Shown here piece after piece: positions 7,396 through 15,117 of a stretch of 17,957 bases of DNA (position 1 is its first letter; the number at the start of each line of letters is the position of its first letter). The notes beneath the pieces were generated by a model. That model searched no databases. It worked only from the letters and a program-made list of their open reading frames with translations, and had not been told where the DNA came from. Source of the stretch: an uncultured Clostridia bacterium (GTDB taxonomy: Bacteria > Bacillota_A > Clostridia > Oscillospirales > Acutalibacteraceae). A program made the position numbers and the translations under genes. The stretch covers positions 1-17,957 of the forward strand of contig CALWIE010000211.1 of NCBI GenBank assembly GCA_944380625.1. The letters run 5' to 3'.

Positions 7396-7836
7396 TTACA
7401 GGTATTTTTTAAAGCCCTTTGCCTCCTGGAACCCCAGGGCGGCGTAAAACTTGTGGGCGCCGGTCCGGTTCATGCCGGACACTAAAATCTCATAGTGGCA
7501 GTCCCACTCCTCCTTGGCCCAGCGCTCGATCTCCTCAAACATCCGGCGGCCCACGCCCCGGCCCTGGTAGGACTCCAGCACTGCCACGTTCTCCACCAGG
7601 AGGATGGGCCGGCAGCTGTCGCAGATGTCTTCAAACACCACGCCCAAAAGGCTGCCGCAGATCTGCCCGGTGGCAGCGTCCTCCGCCACCAGCAGGTATT
7701 TCTGGGGGTCGGCGTCTATCTTCCCCAAAAGCTTTTTCACCGTCTCCCGGTCCCCGGCCCTGTCGCTGATGACCAACATCACCTGGTCCAGGCCGTCCAA
7801 GTCCCCCTCTGCTGCCCTGCGCACAACCAACTCCAT
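7396..7836 (-). CDS. GNAT family N-acetyltransferase
   Basis: A 146-aa single-domain GNAT protein, which would transfer an acetyl group from acetyl-CoA to an unknown acceptor. The acetyl-CoA pyrophosphate-binding motif reads SYQGRGVGRRMFEEIERWAKE (about residues 89-109, with the Q-x-x-G-x-G core at 91-96). It is preceded by the typical strand ILLVENVAVLES and followed by the late motif NRTGAHKFYAALGFQEAKGF. The ATG at 7836 has AAGGAGG upstream that overlaps the rsmG stop region. The gene starts 13 nt after rsmG, so translation is probably coupled. It is not one of the usual members of this origin cluster. The sequence does not reveal the substrate, and RimI-like protein acetylation is only one possibility. 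Confidence 0.88.
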   Translation of the reverse strand: MELVVRRAAEGDLDGLDQVMLVISDRAGDRETVKKLLGKIDADPQKYLLVAEDAATGQICGSLLGVVFEDICDSCRPILLVENVAVLESYQGRGVGRRMFEEIERWAKEEWDCHYEILVSGMNRTGAHKFYAALGFQEAKGFKKYL

Positions 7837-7849
7837 AAGCTTTTCCTCC

Positions 7850-8563
7850 TTACAAGGGATGTTTTGCGATGGTCCCCCCGTGGCGGGGATAGCCCTTGGG
7901 GGTAAAGCGGAGCTTCCGGCAGACCACCAGGTTCCGCTCCTCCCCGCCGGGCAGGGTCAAAGAGAGCACCTGGGGCTCCCCGCTGCCCAAAATATCCAGG
8001 GCGTTTTGGGCGTCTTCCAGCTCCTCCCGGACGCCGGGGCCCTTCATGGCGATGAAGCAGCCCTTCATCTTCACCAGGGGCATACAGTACTCCGCCAGAA
8101 CCGGCAGGGGGGCCACCGCCCGGGCCGTGGCCAGGTCGAAGCGCTCCCGCATGGTCTTTGCCAGGCCCGCCTCCTCCGCCCGCTTGTGGACCCGGGTGGC
8201 GGAGATCCTCAGGGCCCTGCACACCTCCCCCAGGAAGTTCAGGCGCTTGAGGGTCCCATCCAAAAGGGTCAGGTCCACGTCCGGCCGGAGGATCTTCAAG
8301 GGGATCCCCGGGAAGCCGGCCCCTGTGCCCACGTCGATCACCCGGGCCCCCTCCTTGAGCTTCCCCCAGGAGAGCAGGGTCAAGCTGTCCAAGAAGTGTT
8401 TTTCCACCACGGCCTCCGGCTGGGTGATGGAGGTCAGGTTCATCTTTTCGTTCCACTCCAGTAGCAGCTCCATATAGGTTTGGAACTGCTGGGCCTGCTG
8501 TGGGCTGATCTTCAGGCCCATGGCCTTTCCCTGGTCCACAAGCAGCTGGCGAATATCCGTCAT
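7850..8563 (-). CDS. rsmG: 16S rRNA (guanine527-N7)-methyltransferase RsmG
   Basis: SAM-dependent methyltransferase that modifies G527 of 16S rRNA. Loss causes low-level streptomycin resistance in several bacteria. The 237-aa product has the usual length. The N-terminal helical part LLLEWNEKMNLTSIT is followed by HFLDSL and the SAM-binding loop VIDVGTGAGFPGIPL (residues 75-89). I chose the ATG at 8563 because it overlaps the mnmG stop as ATGA and has GGGAAGGAG upstream. A longer frame starting at 8608 would run 49 nt into mnmG and lacks support. It is part of the mnmG-rsmG-GNAT transcription unit. Confidence 0.96.
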   Translation of the reverse strand: MTDIRQLLVDQGKAMGLKISPQQAQQFQTYMELLLEWNEKMNLTSITQPEAVVEKHFLDSLTLLSWGKLKEGARVIDVGTGAGFPGIPLKILRPDVDLTLLDGTLKRLNFLGEVCRALRISATRVHKRAEEAGLAKTMRERFDLATARAVAPLPVLAEYCMPLVKMKGCFIAMKGPGVREELEDAQNALDILGSGEPQVLSLTLPGGEERNLVVCRKLRFTPKGYPRHGGTIAKHPL

Positions 8564-10452
8564 GGCTTTTCTCCTTCCCGCTGGCGGCGCTCCCGGGCCG
8601 CCAGCCATATGAGCAGCACGGAGATGTCCGCCGGGCTCACCCCGGAGATCCGTCCCGCCTGGCCGATGTTTTCCGGCCGCACCTTGTTGAGTTTTTCCCC
8701 GGCCTCCAGCCGGAGCCCCTGGATGGCGCCGTAGTCCACATCCTGGGGCAGCGCCTTGCGCTCCAGGCGGCGGGCCTCTTCAATATCCGCCCGCTGGCGC
8801 CTGATATACCCCTCGTACTTGAGCTCGATCTCCACATTTTCAAACACCGCCTGGGGAAAATCCGGCCGGCCAGGGTCCACGGGCTCCAGGTCCTTGTAGG
8901 TGATCTGAGGCCGTTTTAAAAGGTCCTCCAGCTTCGCCCCGGTGGACAGAGGGGATGTTCCACGTGAAACAAGAATCTCGTTGAGTGCCTTTGATGGGGG
9001 CAGGGTGACGGACCGGACCCGCCGGAGCTCCGCCTCTTTTTGGGACTGCTTTTCCTGGAACTTCTCCCACCGCCTGGGGGAGATGAGCCCCAGCTCCCAG
9101 CCCAGGGGGGTCAGCCGCTCGTCGGCGTTGTCCTGGCGGAGCACCAGCCGGTACTCCGAGCGGGAGGTCATCATCCGGTAGGGGTCCGAGGCCCCCTTCG
9201 TGATCAAGTCGTCGATGAGGGTGCCGATGTAAGAGCTGGCCCGGTCCAGGACAAACCGCCCCTTCCCCTGGATCTTCCGGGCGGCGTTGATCCCCGCTAT
9301 CAGCCCCTGGGCGGCGGCCTCCTCGTAGCCGGAGCTGCCGTTGAACTGCCCCGCCCCGTAGAGCCCCGGCAGGTCCCGGAACTCCAGGGAGGCGGACAGC
9401 TCCAGGGGGTCGCAGCAGTCGTACTCAATGGCGTAGGCCGTGCGCATGATCTGGGCCCTTTCCAAACCGGGGATGGTGTGGTAAAAGGCCAGCTGCACGT
9501 CCTCGGGCAGGGAGGAGCTCATCCCTTGCAGGTACATCTCCTCCTCGTGGAGGCCGCAGGGCTCGATGAACAGCTGGTGCCGGGGTTTGTCCGGAAAACG
9601 TACCACCTTGTCCTCAATGCTGGGGCAGTACCGGGGCCCCACCCCCTCGATCATCCCGCTGTACAGGGGGGAGCGGTGGATGTTTTCCAAGATGACTTTC
9701 TTCGTCTCCTCGTTGGTCCAGCTCACATGGCAGACAGCCTTGTTTTGGGGAGGCTCCTCCGTGTCGTAGGAGAAGGGCACCACCGGCTCGTCCCCCCGCT
9801 GGACCTCCAGGTTGGAAAAGTCGATGGAAGAGCGGAGCACCCGGGCGGGAGTGCCTGTTTTAAACCGCCGCAGGCAGATCCCCAGCTCCCGGAGGGAGTC
9901 CGGCAAAACAGCCGCAGGGACCATGCCGTCGGGGCCGCTCTCGTAGGAGACGTCCCCCACGAACACCTTGCCTCCCAAAAAGGTCCCCGTAGCCAGGATG
10001 ACCGCCTTGGCCCGGTACACACCCTCCAGCCGGGAGGTGAGCAGCCACTCCTCCCCATGGGGCTCCAGCCGGACGATCTCCCCCTGGCGCAGGGACAGCC
10101 GGGGGCAGAGCTCCAGGGCGTGTTTCATATAGCGGGCGTACTGGGCCCGGTCGATCTGGGCCCGGAGGGAATGGACGGCCGGGCCCTTTCCCAGGTTGAG
10201 CATCCGGCTCTGGATGGTACAGGCGTCGGCGGCCCGGCCCATCTCCCCGCCCAGGGCGTCGATTTCCCGGACCAGGTGCCCCTTGGCGGTGCCGCCGATA
10301 CTGGGGTTGCAGGGGCAATTTCCCACGGCGTCCAAATTGATGGTAAAGACGATGGTGGAGCACCCCAGCCGGGCAGCGGCCAAGGCGGCCTCGATACCCG
10401 CATGGCCTGCGCCGATGACAGCCACATCGTAGGAACCAGCATCGTAAGTCAT
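8560..10452 (-). CDS. mnmG: tRNA uridine-5-carboxymethylaminomethyl modification enzyme MnmG
   Basis: FAD-dependent partner of MnmE that installs the carboxymethylaminomethyl group on wobble U34 of certain tRNAs. The 630-aa product has normal length. The FAD-binding loop VIGAGHAGIEAALAAARLG is at residues 12-30 and the conserved GNCPCNPSIGG at 44-54. The C-terminal helical MnmE/tRNA-interaction region includes EKLNKVRPENIGQAGRISGV. I chose the ATG at 10452 for the GGAGG 6 nt upstream and the family-typical N-terminus. The frame stays open for another 122 codons upstream, but that part is low-complexity and unlike any MnmG. A perfect parS site lies inside the coding sequence at codons ~494-499. 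It is separated from mnmE by 600 nt of non-coding DNA. Confidence 0.97.
   Translation of the reverse strand: MTYDAGSYDVAVIGAGHAGIEAALAAARLGCSTIVFTINLDAVGNCPCNPSIGGTAKGHLVREIDALGGEMGRAADACTIQSRMLNLGKGPAVHSLRAQIDRAQYARYMKHALELCPRLSLRQGEIVRLEPHGEEWLLTSRLEGVYRAKAVILATGTFLGGKVFVGDVSYESGPDGMVPAAVLPDSLRELGICLRRFKTGTPARVLRSSIDFSNLEVQRGDEPVVPFSYDTEEPPQNKAVCHVSWTNEETKKVILENIHRSPLYSGMIEGVGPRYCPSIEDKVVRFPDKPRHQLFIEPCGLHEEEMYLQGMSSSLPEDVQLAFYHTIPGLERAQIMRTAYAIEYDCCDPLELSASLEFRDLPGLYGAGQFNGSSGYEEAAAQGLIAGINAARKIQGKGRFVLDRASSYIGTLIDDLITKGASDPYRMMTSRSEYRLVLRQDNADERLTPLGWELGLISPRRWEKFQEKQSQKEAELRRVRSVTLPPSKALNEILVSRGTSPLSTGAKLEDLLKRPQITYKDLEPVDPGRPDFPQAVFENVEIELKYEGYIRRQRADIEEARRLERKALPQDVDYGAIQGLRLEAGEKLNKVRPENIGQAGRISGVSPADISVLLIWLAARERRQREGEKP
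8956..8971. promoter_or_regulatory. parS site inside mnmG
   Basis: TGTTCCACGTGAAACA matches all fixed positions of the Firmicutes parS consensus TGTTNCACGTGAAACA. It is embedded in mnmG codons for V-S-R-G-T. It lies about 6.7 kb from the dnaA start and 2.6 kb from parA, the usual neighbourhood for centromere sites. Confidence 0.9.
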
Positions 10453-11053
10453 AGGGAACCTCCAAAAGGAAAAAATCAAAGGGGAAGCAGCATAAAGTTT
10501 TCGGCCAAGCCTTTTACAAAAGGCTTGCGGGGGCGCTGGTGCCCGGTGGGCACCGTTCAGCGCTTGACCGAGTCGGCAGACGAGAAGGGGGCAGGGCTCC
10601 CAAGGTCTTAAAGCACCGCAACGCGGCGCAGAGAGAAAACCAGGGGTGCGGCCGCATGCGCCATTAGGCGATAGGCCAAGCCCCAGACGGCCTCCGCCAA
10701 GCTTGAAATAACCCACAAACAATCTTGGAAAAAGTGGAATACAAGCCTCTAGCCTCACAGGGCGGTTTGTGGGAACCAGCCGGCAAGGCGGCCTATCCGC
10801 TTTGCGGCGTACGGCCACCTGCCCTAACTTCTTTCCGAGCGGCTGCGCCGGTTAAGGCCGCAGGCGCGTGGCCGCGCGGAACGAGACGCGCCGTCGCTCA
10901 CTTCGTTGCGCTCGCCTGTGGGGTTGGCAAGCTTTGCGGCGCGGTTTTTGTTTTTTCTGTAAAACGTCAGTTTCCTACTCGCTGGAAGCTTGCGTAGGAC
11001 GGCCCCGCCCTTGCCGAAGGCAAGAAGGCGGCTTGTCCTGTGCGGTCACGCGC
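10453..11053. other. 601-nt structured non-coding spacer between mnmE and mnmG
   Basis: No convincing gene on either strand. It contains several inverted repeats: CAAGCCTTTT/AAAAGGCTTG (10506-10527, 2-nt loop), GCGCTG+GTGCCC/GGGCAC+CAGCGC (10533-10563), CCCACAAAC/GTTTGTGGG (10712-10773, 44-nt loop), CCGC/GCGG (10797-10807), GGCGCGT/ACGCGCC (10863-10892), and a long stem at 10996-11039. No clear sigma-A promoter or T-tailed terminator is visible. It may be a dispersed intergenic repeat, an RNA-level element of the mnm transcript, or debris of a lost insertion. Confidence 0.6.
10996..11039 (-). other. long stem-loop downstream of mnmE
   Basis: AGGAC, CCGCC and CTTGCC pair successively with GGCAAG, GGCGG and GTCCT around a GAA/TTC loop, with small internal loops. 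It begins 14 nt after the mnmE stop on the minus strand. There is no T-run after it, so it is more likely a transcript-stabilising or processing hairpin, or the end of a repeat element, than an intrinsic terminator. Confidence 0.55.
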
Positions 11054-12415
11054 CTATTTGCCCACACAGAACTCTTCAAACACCCGGTCCACCACCTCTT
11101 CGCTCACCTTCTCCCCCGTCAGGGCCGAAAGGGCGTTTAAGGCGTCCTCTACGCAAACTGTCACCGCGTCCAGGGTCATGCCTCCCAACAGGGCGGCCTC
11201 CCCCTCCTCCAGGCTCTCCAGCGCCTTTTGGGCGTCCCCTCGCTGCCGCTGGGTGAACAAAACCCCCTCCTCCGGATGGAACGCCTCTGTGTCCAATATT
11301 TCGGACAATGCTTTTTCCAAATCCTCCAGCCCTTCCCCGCTGGCGGCCGAGAGGAACACCACCCACGGAAAGCGGCTCTCCACCGCCTGCACATCCATGG
11401 CGGTAGAGAGGTCTGTCTTGTTCACCACAGCGATGGCCGGCGTCCCCTGGAGGGCGTCCATCAGCTCCCAGTCCTCCTTTTGCAGCTCCTGGGAGGAGTC
11501 GAACACCGCCAGCACCAGCTGGGCTGTTTCCAGCCGCTCTCTCGCCGCCTGGACCCCGATGCTCTCCACCGGGTCGTCCGTCTCCCGCAGGCCCGCCGTG
11601 TCCGCCAGGCGCAGGGGGACGCCTCCCAGCAGCACTGTCTCCTCCACCACGTCCCGGGTGGTGCCCGCGTACTGGGTGACGATGGACCTTTCGCAGCCGG
11701 AGAGCAGGTTCATCAAAGTGGACTTTCCCGCGTTGGGCCGCCCGGCGATCACCGTGCGCAGCCCCTCCCTGTAGACCTGCCCCCGCTCAAAGCCCCGAAG
11801 CAGGGACCGCAGCCCCTCCTGGGCTCCTTTCAGGGCTTTGAAAAGCTCCCGCTCCTCCACCTCGGGCACGTCCTCCTCGGGGAAGTCCGCCCAGGCGGCC
11901 AGGTGGCCGGCCTGCTCCAAAAGCCCCTCCCGGATCTCCCGGATCCTCTTGGAGAGGATCCCCCGGCTTCCGGCCTGGGCCGCTTTCAGGGCCTGCTCCC
12001 CGCTGGCGCCCACCAGGCCCATGACGGCCTCCGCCTGGGCCAAATCCAGCTTCCCGTTGAGGAAGGCCCGGCGGGTGAACTCCCCAGGGCCCGCGGGGGA
12101 CGCCCCCGCCTCCAGCACCGCCTGGAGCAGCCGCCTTGTCACATACAGCCCCCCGTGGCAGGAGAGCTCCACCACATCCTCGCCGGTGTAGCTCCTCGGC
12201 CCCCGGAAGACCAGGGCGATCACCTGGTCCAGGCGCTCCCCCCGGGCGTCGAAGGCGGCCCCCAGCTGGGCGGTGTAGCCCTCCATCCCCGACAGGGGAC
12301 GCCGGCCCCGGAACACCTTGTCCGCCATGGCCAAGGCCTCCCCGCCGGAGATGCGCACCATCCCCACCCCTCCGGGGGCAGGGGCCGTGGACACAGCCGC
12401 AATCGTCTTTTCCAT
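11054..12415 (-). CDS. mnmE: tRNA modification GTPase MnmE
   Basis: GTPase that with MnmG modifies U34 of tRNAs. The 453-aa product has normal length. The N-terminal folate-binding domain begins TIAAVSTAPAPGGVGMVRIS. The G domain has G1 GRPNAGKS (225-232), the TTRD switch (252-255), G3 DTAGL (272-276) and G4 NKTD. The C-terminus ends in the catalytic motif FCVGK. The ATG at 12415 has AAAGGAG upstream. An ATG at 12445 is in frame but lacks ribosome-binding spacing. The stop codon is TAG, and the conserved C-terminal CxGK ends exactly there. TAG is therefore a normal stop in this genome, which matters for reading the parB interruption. Confidence 0.97.
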   Translation of the reverse strand: MEKTIAAVSTAPAPGGVGMVRISGGEALAMADKVFRGRRPLSGMEGYTAQLGAAFDARGERLDQVIALVFRGPRSYTGEDVVELSCHGGLYVTRRLLQAVLEAGASPAGPGEFTRRAFLNGKLDLAQAEAVMGLVGASGEQALKAAQAGSRGILSKRIREIREGLLEQAGHLAAWADFPEEDVPEVEERELFKALKGAQEGLRSLLRGFERGQVYREGLRTVIAGRPNAGKSTLMNLLSGCERSIVTQYAGTTRDVVEETVLLGGVPLRLADTAGLRETDDPVESIGVQAARERLETAQLVLAVFDSSQELQKEDWELMDALQGTPAIAVVNKTDLSTAMDVQAVESRFPWVVFLSAASGEGLEDLEKALSEILDTEAFHPEEGVLFTQRQRGDAQKALESLEEGEAALLGGMTLDAVTVCVEDALNALSALTGEKVSEEVVDRVFEEFCVGK

Positions 12416-12452
12416 GGGCCCTCTCCTTTCCACAACCTTTCGCATTCCTGTG

Positions 12453-12488
12453 AAAAAGGGGGCCGCCAGACCTGGCCGCCCCCCTTGG
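12453..12488 (-). terminator. rho-independent terminator after jag
   Basis: On the minus strand AAGGGGGGCGGCCAG pairs with CTGGCGGCCCCCTT around a GT loop (one mismatch, one wobble), followed by TTTTTC. It lies between jag and mnmE, ending at least part of the rpmH-jag transcript. No separate mnmE promoter is evident in the remaining 37 nt, so mnmE may depend on readthrough. Confidence 0.8.
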
Positions 12489-12490
12489 TT

Positions 12491-13306
12491 TTATTTCTTT
12501 TCGATCCGCCCGTAGATGGGGGTGTTGGGGTCATCCGCCTTGGGACCCTCCGCCCGGGGCGCGGAACTCGGCCGGGGACGGTCGTTCCGGGGCCGGCGGC
12601 CCCTGTCGTTAAAGCCCCGGCCCCGGCTGCCGCCGCCGCTGCGGGGACGGCGGTTATCCCGCCGCTGGGGACGTTCGCCCCCCTCGGGCCCGATGACCAC
12701 GTGACGGCCCTGGTCAACCCCTTCGCTCCAGGACTTGGCGCCCTCCACAGACTGCACCGCCGTGTGGATAATCCGCCGCTCGTAGGGGTTCATGGGCTCC
12801 AAAGAGGCGTTGCGTCCGGTCTTCACAGCCCGGGCAGCCATCTTCTTGCCCAAGGCCTCCAGGGTCTCCTTGCGCTTCTCCCGGTAATTGCCCACGTCCA
12901 GGGTCACCCGGAAATAGGAGCCCTCCACGTGGTTCGCAACCAGGGAGGCCAGGTACTGCAGGGAGTCCAAAGTCTCCCCCCGGTGGCCGATGATAAAGCC
13001 GATGTCGTCGCCGTTTAGCACCAGCTCGGCGCCCTCTTCCACCCGGCGGATCTCCACCGTGGCATCGGCGAGGCCCATCGCCCCCAGGACTTTTTTCAGG
13101 TAGTCGGCCGCCTCTTGGGCGGGGTCGTGCTCCTCAATGTAGGCGCGCACCTTGGCAGGGGCGCCGCCGAACAAACCGAAGGTCTTCTTCTGGGGCATCT
13201 CCAAAATTTCAAATTCCGCTTCCGTGGTGTCCACGCCCAGTTCCCGGCAGGCGTTGGCGAAGGCGATTTCCACGGTTTCACCCTTGGCGATGGCTTCTTT
13301 GATCAT
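12491..13306 (-). CDS. jag: RNA-binding protein Jag/KhpB (EloR family)
   Basis: RNA-binding protein linked to cell elongation and post-transcriptional control in Firmicutes, classically encoded beside yidC. The 271-aa product has the Jag N-terminal domain (about 1-55: VEIAFANACRELGV, KKTFGLFGGAPAKV), a KH domain with the GxxG loop IIGHRGE (105-111), and an R3H-type segment NPYERRIIH (173-181). Residues ~209-271 form an unusual disordered tail rich in Arg, Gly and Pro (RRDNRRPRSGGGSRGRG), resembling RG-rich RNA-binding tails. The ATG at 13306 follows AAAGGAAGG, 21 nt after yidC. It closes the rpmH-rnpA-yidD-yidC-jag group. Confidence 0.93.
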   Translation of the reverse strand: MIKEAIAKGETVEIAFANACRELGVDTTEAEFEILEMPQKKTFGLFGGAPAKVRAYIEEHDPAQEAADYLKKVLGAMGLADATVEIRRVEEGAELVLNGDDIGFIIGHRGETLDSLQYLASLVANHVEGSYFRVTLDVGNYREKRKETLEALGKKMAARAVKTGRNASLEPMNPYERRIIHTAVQSVEGAKSWSEGVDQGRHVVIGPEGGERPQRRDNRRPRSGGGSRGRGFNDRGRRPRNDRPRPSSAPRAEGPKADDPNTPIYGRIEKK

Positions 13307-13327
13307 GACTGCAACCTTCCTTTCGAT

Positions 13328-14407
13328 TTACTTTTTCGCGCCCAGATAGTCGTTGGTGTTTCCAGTGGGGCCGCCTTTCTTCTTCTTTTGCTTAGAGCCC
13401 TTCTGGGACTTCTCCTGCTTTTGGGGCTGCGGGGCAGCCAGCAGTTTGTCCGCAATCTCTTTTTGGGCGGCGGCGGGCAGGGGCCGCAGGCTGGCTTCCG
13501 AAAGCTCCAGGGCGGCCACCCGCCGGGCCTCGGCCATGGCGGTCACGTGGTTGACGCTGAAATAATGATTGGTGACGTAGATCTGCACGAAGCTGGTCAG
13601 CGAGGAAATGACCCAGTACAGGCCCACGGCGGTGGGCATGATCCAAGCCCAGTAAACGCTGATCAGGGGAAGGATGTACATGGTCACCTTCATGCAGCCG
13701 GGCTGGGACTGCCCGGTGGTGACCTTCTGATGGTGGGACATGTAGAACTGAAGCCCGAAGCTGGAGATCAAAGACAGGGCGGGGATCACCCACAGGAAGG
13801 TGAAAAACCCGGAGCCCTGGGGAGAGGCCAGCAGGTCCAGCCCCAAAAACTTAAAGCCCGAGGTAAAGGACTCGATCTTCTGCAGGTCCTCCGGGGTAAA
13901 GTAGGCGGCAAGGCTGTCCTTTAAGGCGTCGAAGTTCCGGATGATCTCCATCTCGGAGTAGATGCCGCTGTTGGTGGCGGAGGCCAGCATCCCCGGGATG
14001 CGGCCGATCATGTCCACAGCTTCGTTGACCCTATCGGACGCAATGTGCAGGGTGTTGGACAGGGGCATGATCACCGAGTAGTAGATGCCCAGCATGATGG
14101 GCAGGGGAAGCAGGGTGGTAAGGCAGCCGGAGCTGGGGTTTACCCCCTCCTTCTCGTAGAGCTTCATCAGCTCCTCGTTATACTTCTGCTTGTTGTTGCC
14201 GTACTTTTTTTGCAGCTCTTTCTGCTTGGCGGCCAGCTTGGTCTGGGAGGCCATGCTCCGCTGCTGCTTGATGGAAAAGGGGAACAGCGCCGCCTTGATG
14301 ATGATTGTAAACACAATGATGGCCACGCCGTAGTTGTGGAAGATGTTGTAGAGAAACCACAGCAGATAGCCCAGTAAGCTTCCAAAGAAATTAAAAATTG
14401 CCATCAT
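13328..14407 (-). CDS. yidC: membrane protein insertase YidC/Oxa1 family
   Basis: Inserts proteins into the cytoplasmic membrane, alone or with SecYEG. The 359-aa product has an N-terminal membrane segment directly at residues 3-20, without a lipoprotein signal cysteine, as in many Clostridia. A second segment lies at 25-45. The conserved hydrophilic-groove arginine (FPFSIKQQRSM, Arg50) is present. Further hydrophobic segments lie near 96-118, 198-222 and 242-280. The last ~70 residues are charged and lysine-rich (KGSKQKKKKGG), fitting a ribosome-contacting tail. It begins 9 nt after yidD. The start is ATGATG, so either ATG may be used. A GAGGAG is about 14 nt upstream, rather far. Confidence 0.96.
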   Translation of the reverse strand: MMAIFNFFGSLLGYLLWFLYNIFHNYGVAIIVFTIIIKAALFPFSIKQQRSMASQTKLAAKQKELQKKYGNNKQKYNEELMKLYEKEGVNPSSGCLTTLLPLPIMLGIYYSVIMPLSNTLHIASDRVNEAVDMIGRIPGMLASATNSGIYSEMEIIRNFDALKDSLAAYFTPEDLQKIESFTSGFKFLGLDLLASPQGSGFFTFLWVIPALSLISSFGLQFYMSHHQKVTTGQSQPGCMKVTMYILPLISVYWAWIMPTAVGLYWVISSLTSFVQIYVTNHYFSVNHVTAMAEARRVAALELSEASLRPLPAAAQKEIADKLLAAPQPQKQEKSQKGSKQKKKKGGPTGNTNDYLGAKK

Positions 14408-14416
14408 AACGAAATC

Positions 14417-14668
14417 TCAAGCTCCTCTTTTGCCCGACTTTGCGTTCTTTTCTTTTTTCTCAGGTACCGGGTCGTACCCGCCCCGGCTCCAGGGATTGCA
14501 GCGCAGTATGCGCCAAAGGGTAAGGAGCCCTCCCTTCAGCGCCCCAAACCGCTCGATGGCTTCCAGCCCATACTGGGAGCAGGTGGGGATATACTTGCAC
14601 ATGGCCGGCTTGCGGGGAGAGATGGCCTCCCGGTAAAACCGGATGAGCCACAAAAGCGCCTGTTTCAT
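14417..14668 (-). CDS. yidD: membrane protein insertion efficiency factor YidD
   Basis: Small membrane-associated protein that assists YidC-dependent insertion. The 83-aa product contains the family signature [25 protein letters not shown], and [17 protein letters not shown] with the three conserved cysteines, then a short basic tail. Its ATG overlaps the rnpA stop as ATGA, indicating translational coupling. Confidence 0.97.
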   Translation of the reverse strand: MKQALLWLIRFYREAISPRKPAMCKYIPTCSQYGLEAIERFGALKGGLLTLWRILRCNPWSRGGYDPVPEKKEKNAKSGKRGA

Positions 14669-15024
14669 GACCCGGCGCCCTCCCGGCCGGGCAGCAGGGC
14701 CCCGGCAGCCGCCAGCTGCCGCTCCATGTGGCGGGCCACGTCGGTGCTCTTTACAAAGGGCGTCCGCCCCCGGGCCACAAACACCAGGTCCAGCCCGGGC
14801 TTTACCCGGGGGGCAAGCCCCCGGAAGGCCTCGCGGATCACCCGGCGGGACCGGTTGCGCCGCACCGCGTTTCCAATTTTCTTGCTGGTGGTAATGCCCA
14901 CCCGGACCTGCCGGGTCCGGTTTTTCAGCACATAGACCACCAAAAGGGGGCTGACATAGCTTTTTCCCCGGGCATACACCCGCCTGAAATCGTTGTTACG
15001 GCACAGGGCCGCGGTTTTCTCCAT
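14665..15024 (-). CDS. rnpA: ribonuclease P protein component
   Basis: Protein subunit of RNase P, which helps the catalytic RNA mature tRNA 5' ends. The product is 119 aa. It starts with [17 protein letters not shown], followed by strand [15 protein letters not shown] and the RNA-binding RNR motif [17 protein letters not shown] chose the ATG at 15024 for the GGAGGGAGGG upstream and the family-typical start ([17 protein letters not shown]). The frame extends 23 codons further upstream into the spacer hairpins without support. It follows rpmH in the usual order. Confidence 0.96.
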   Translation of the reverse strand: MEKTAALCRNNDFRRVYARGKSYVSPLLVVYVLKNRTRQVRVGITTSKKIGNAVRRNRSRRVIREAFRGLAPRVKPGLDLVFVARGRTPFVKSTDVARHMERQLAAAGALLPGREGAGS

Positions 15025-15040
15025 GGAAAAAGCCCTCCCT

Positions 15041-15063
15041 CCGCCGGGCGCCCTCCCCGGCGG
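15041..15063 (-). other. GC-rich hairpin directly upstream of the rnpA ribosome-binding site
   Basis: CCGCCGGG (15041-15048) pairs with CCCGGCGG (15056-15063) through a 7-nt loop. The stem abuts the GGAGGGAGGG of rnpA. It could protect the processed mRNA 5' end or shape rnpA translation. That role is inference. Confidence 0.5.
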
Positions 15064-15074
15064 GAAATACCACG

Positions 15075-15108
15075 CAAAACAAAGAAAGGCCACGCTAAGG
15101 TGACCTTT
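15075..15108 (-). terminator. terminator/attenuator between rpmH and rnpA
   Basis: On the minus strand AAAGGTCAC pairs with GTGGCCTTT (15108-15085, one wobble) with loop CTTAGC, followed by CTTTGTTTTG. It lies 9 nt after the rpmH stop. A partial terminator here would give more rpmH mRNA than downstream genes, fitting the far higher need for L34 than for RnpA. Confidence 0.65.
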
Positions 15109-15117
15109 GAAGCGTCA

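Noticed and set aside
10453..10818. 122-codon N-terminal extension of mnmG
   Set aside because: The family-typical N-terminus and a GGAGG ribosome-binding site place the start at 10452. The extension is low-complexity translation of the structured spacer.
10725..10997. 90-codon open frame on the plus strand in the mnmE-mnmG spacer
   Set aside because: No ribosome-binding site, no recognisable domain, and it runs through inverted repeats. It is probably a chance frame in GC-rich DNA.
13541..13555. GTCACGTGG in yidC and other CACGTG or CCACGTGG strings (for example 257-265, 12923-12932) as parS sites
   Set aside because: They lack the flanking TGTT and AACA arms of parS.
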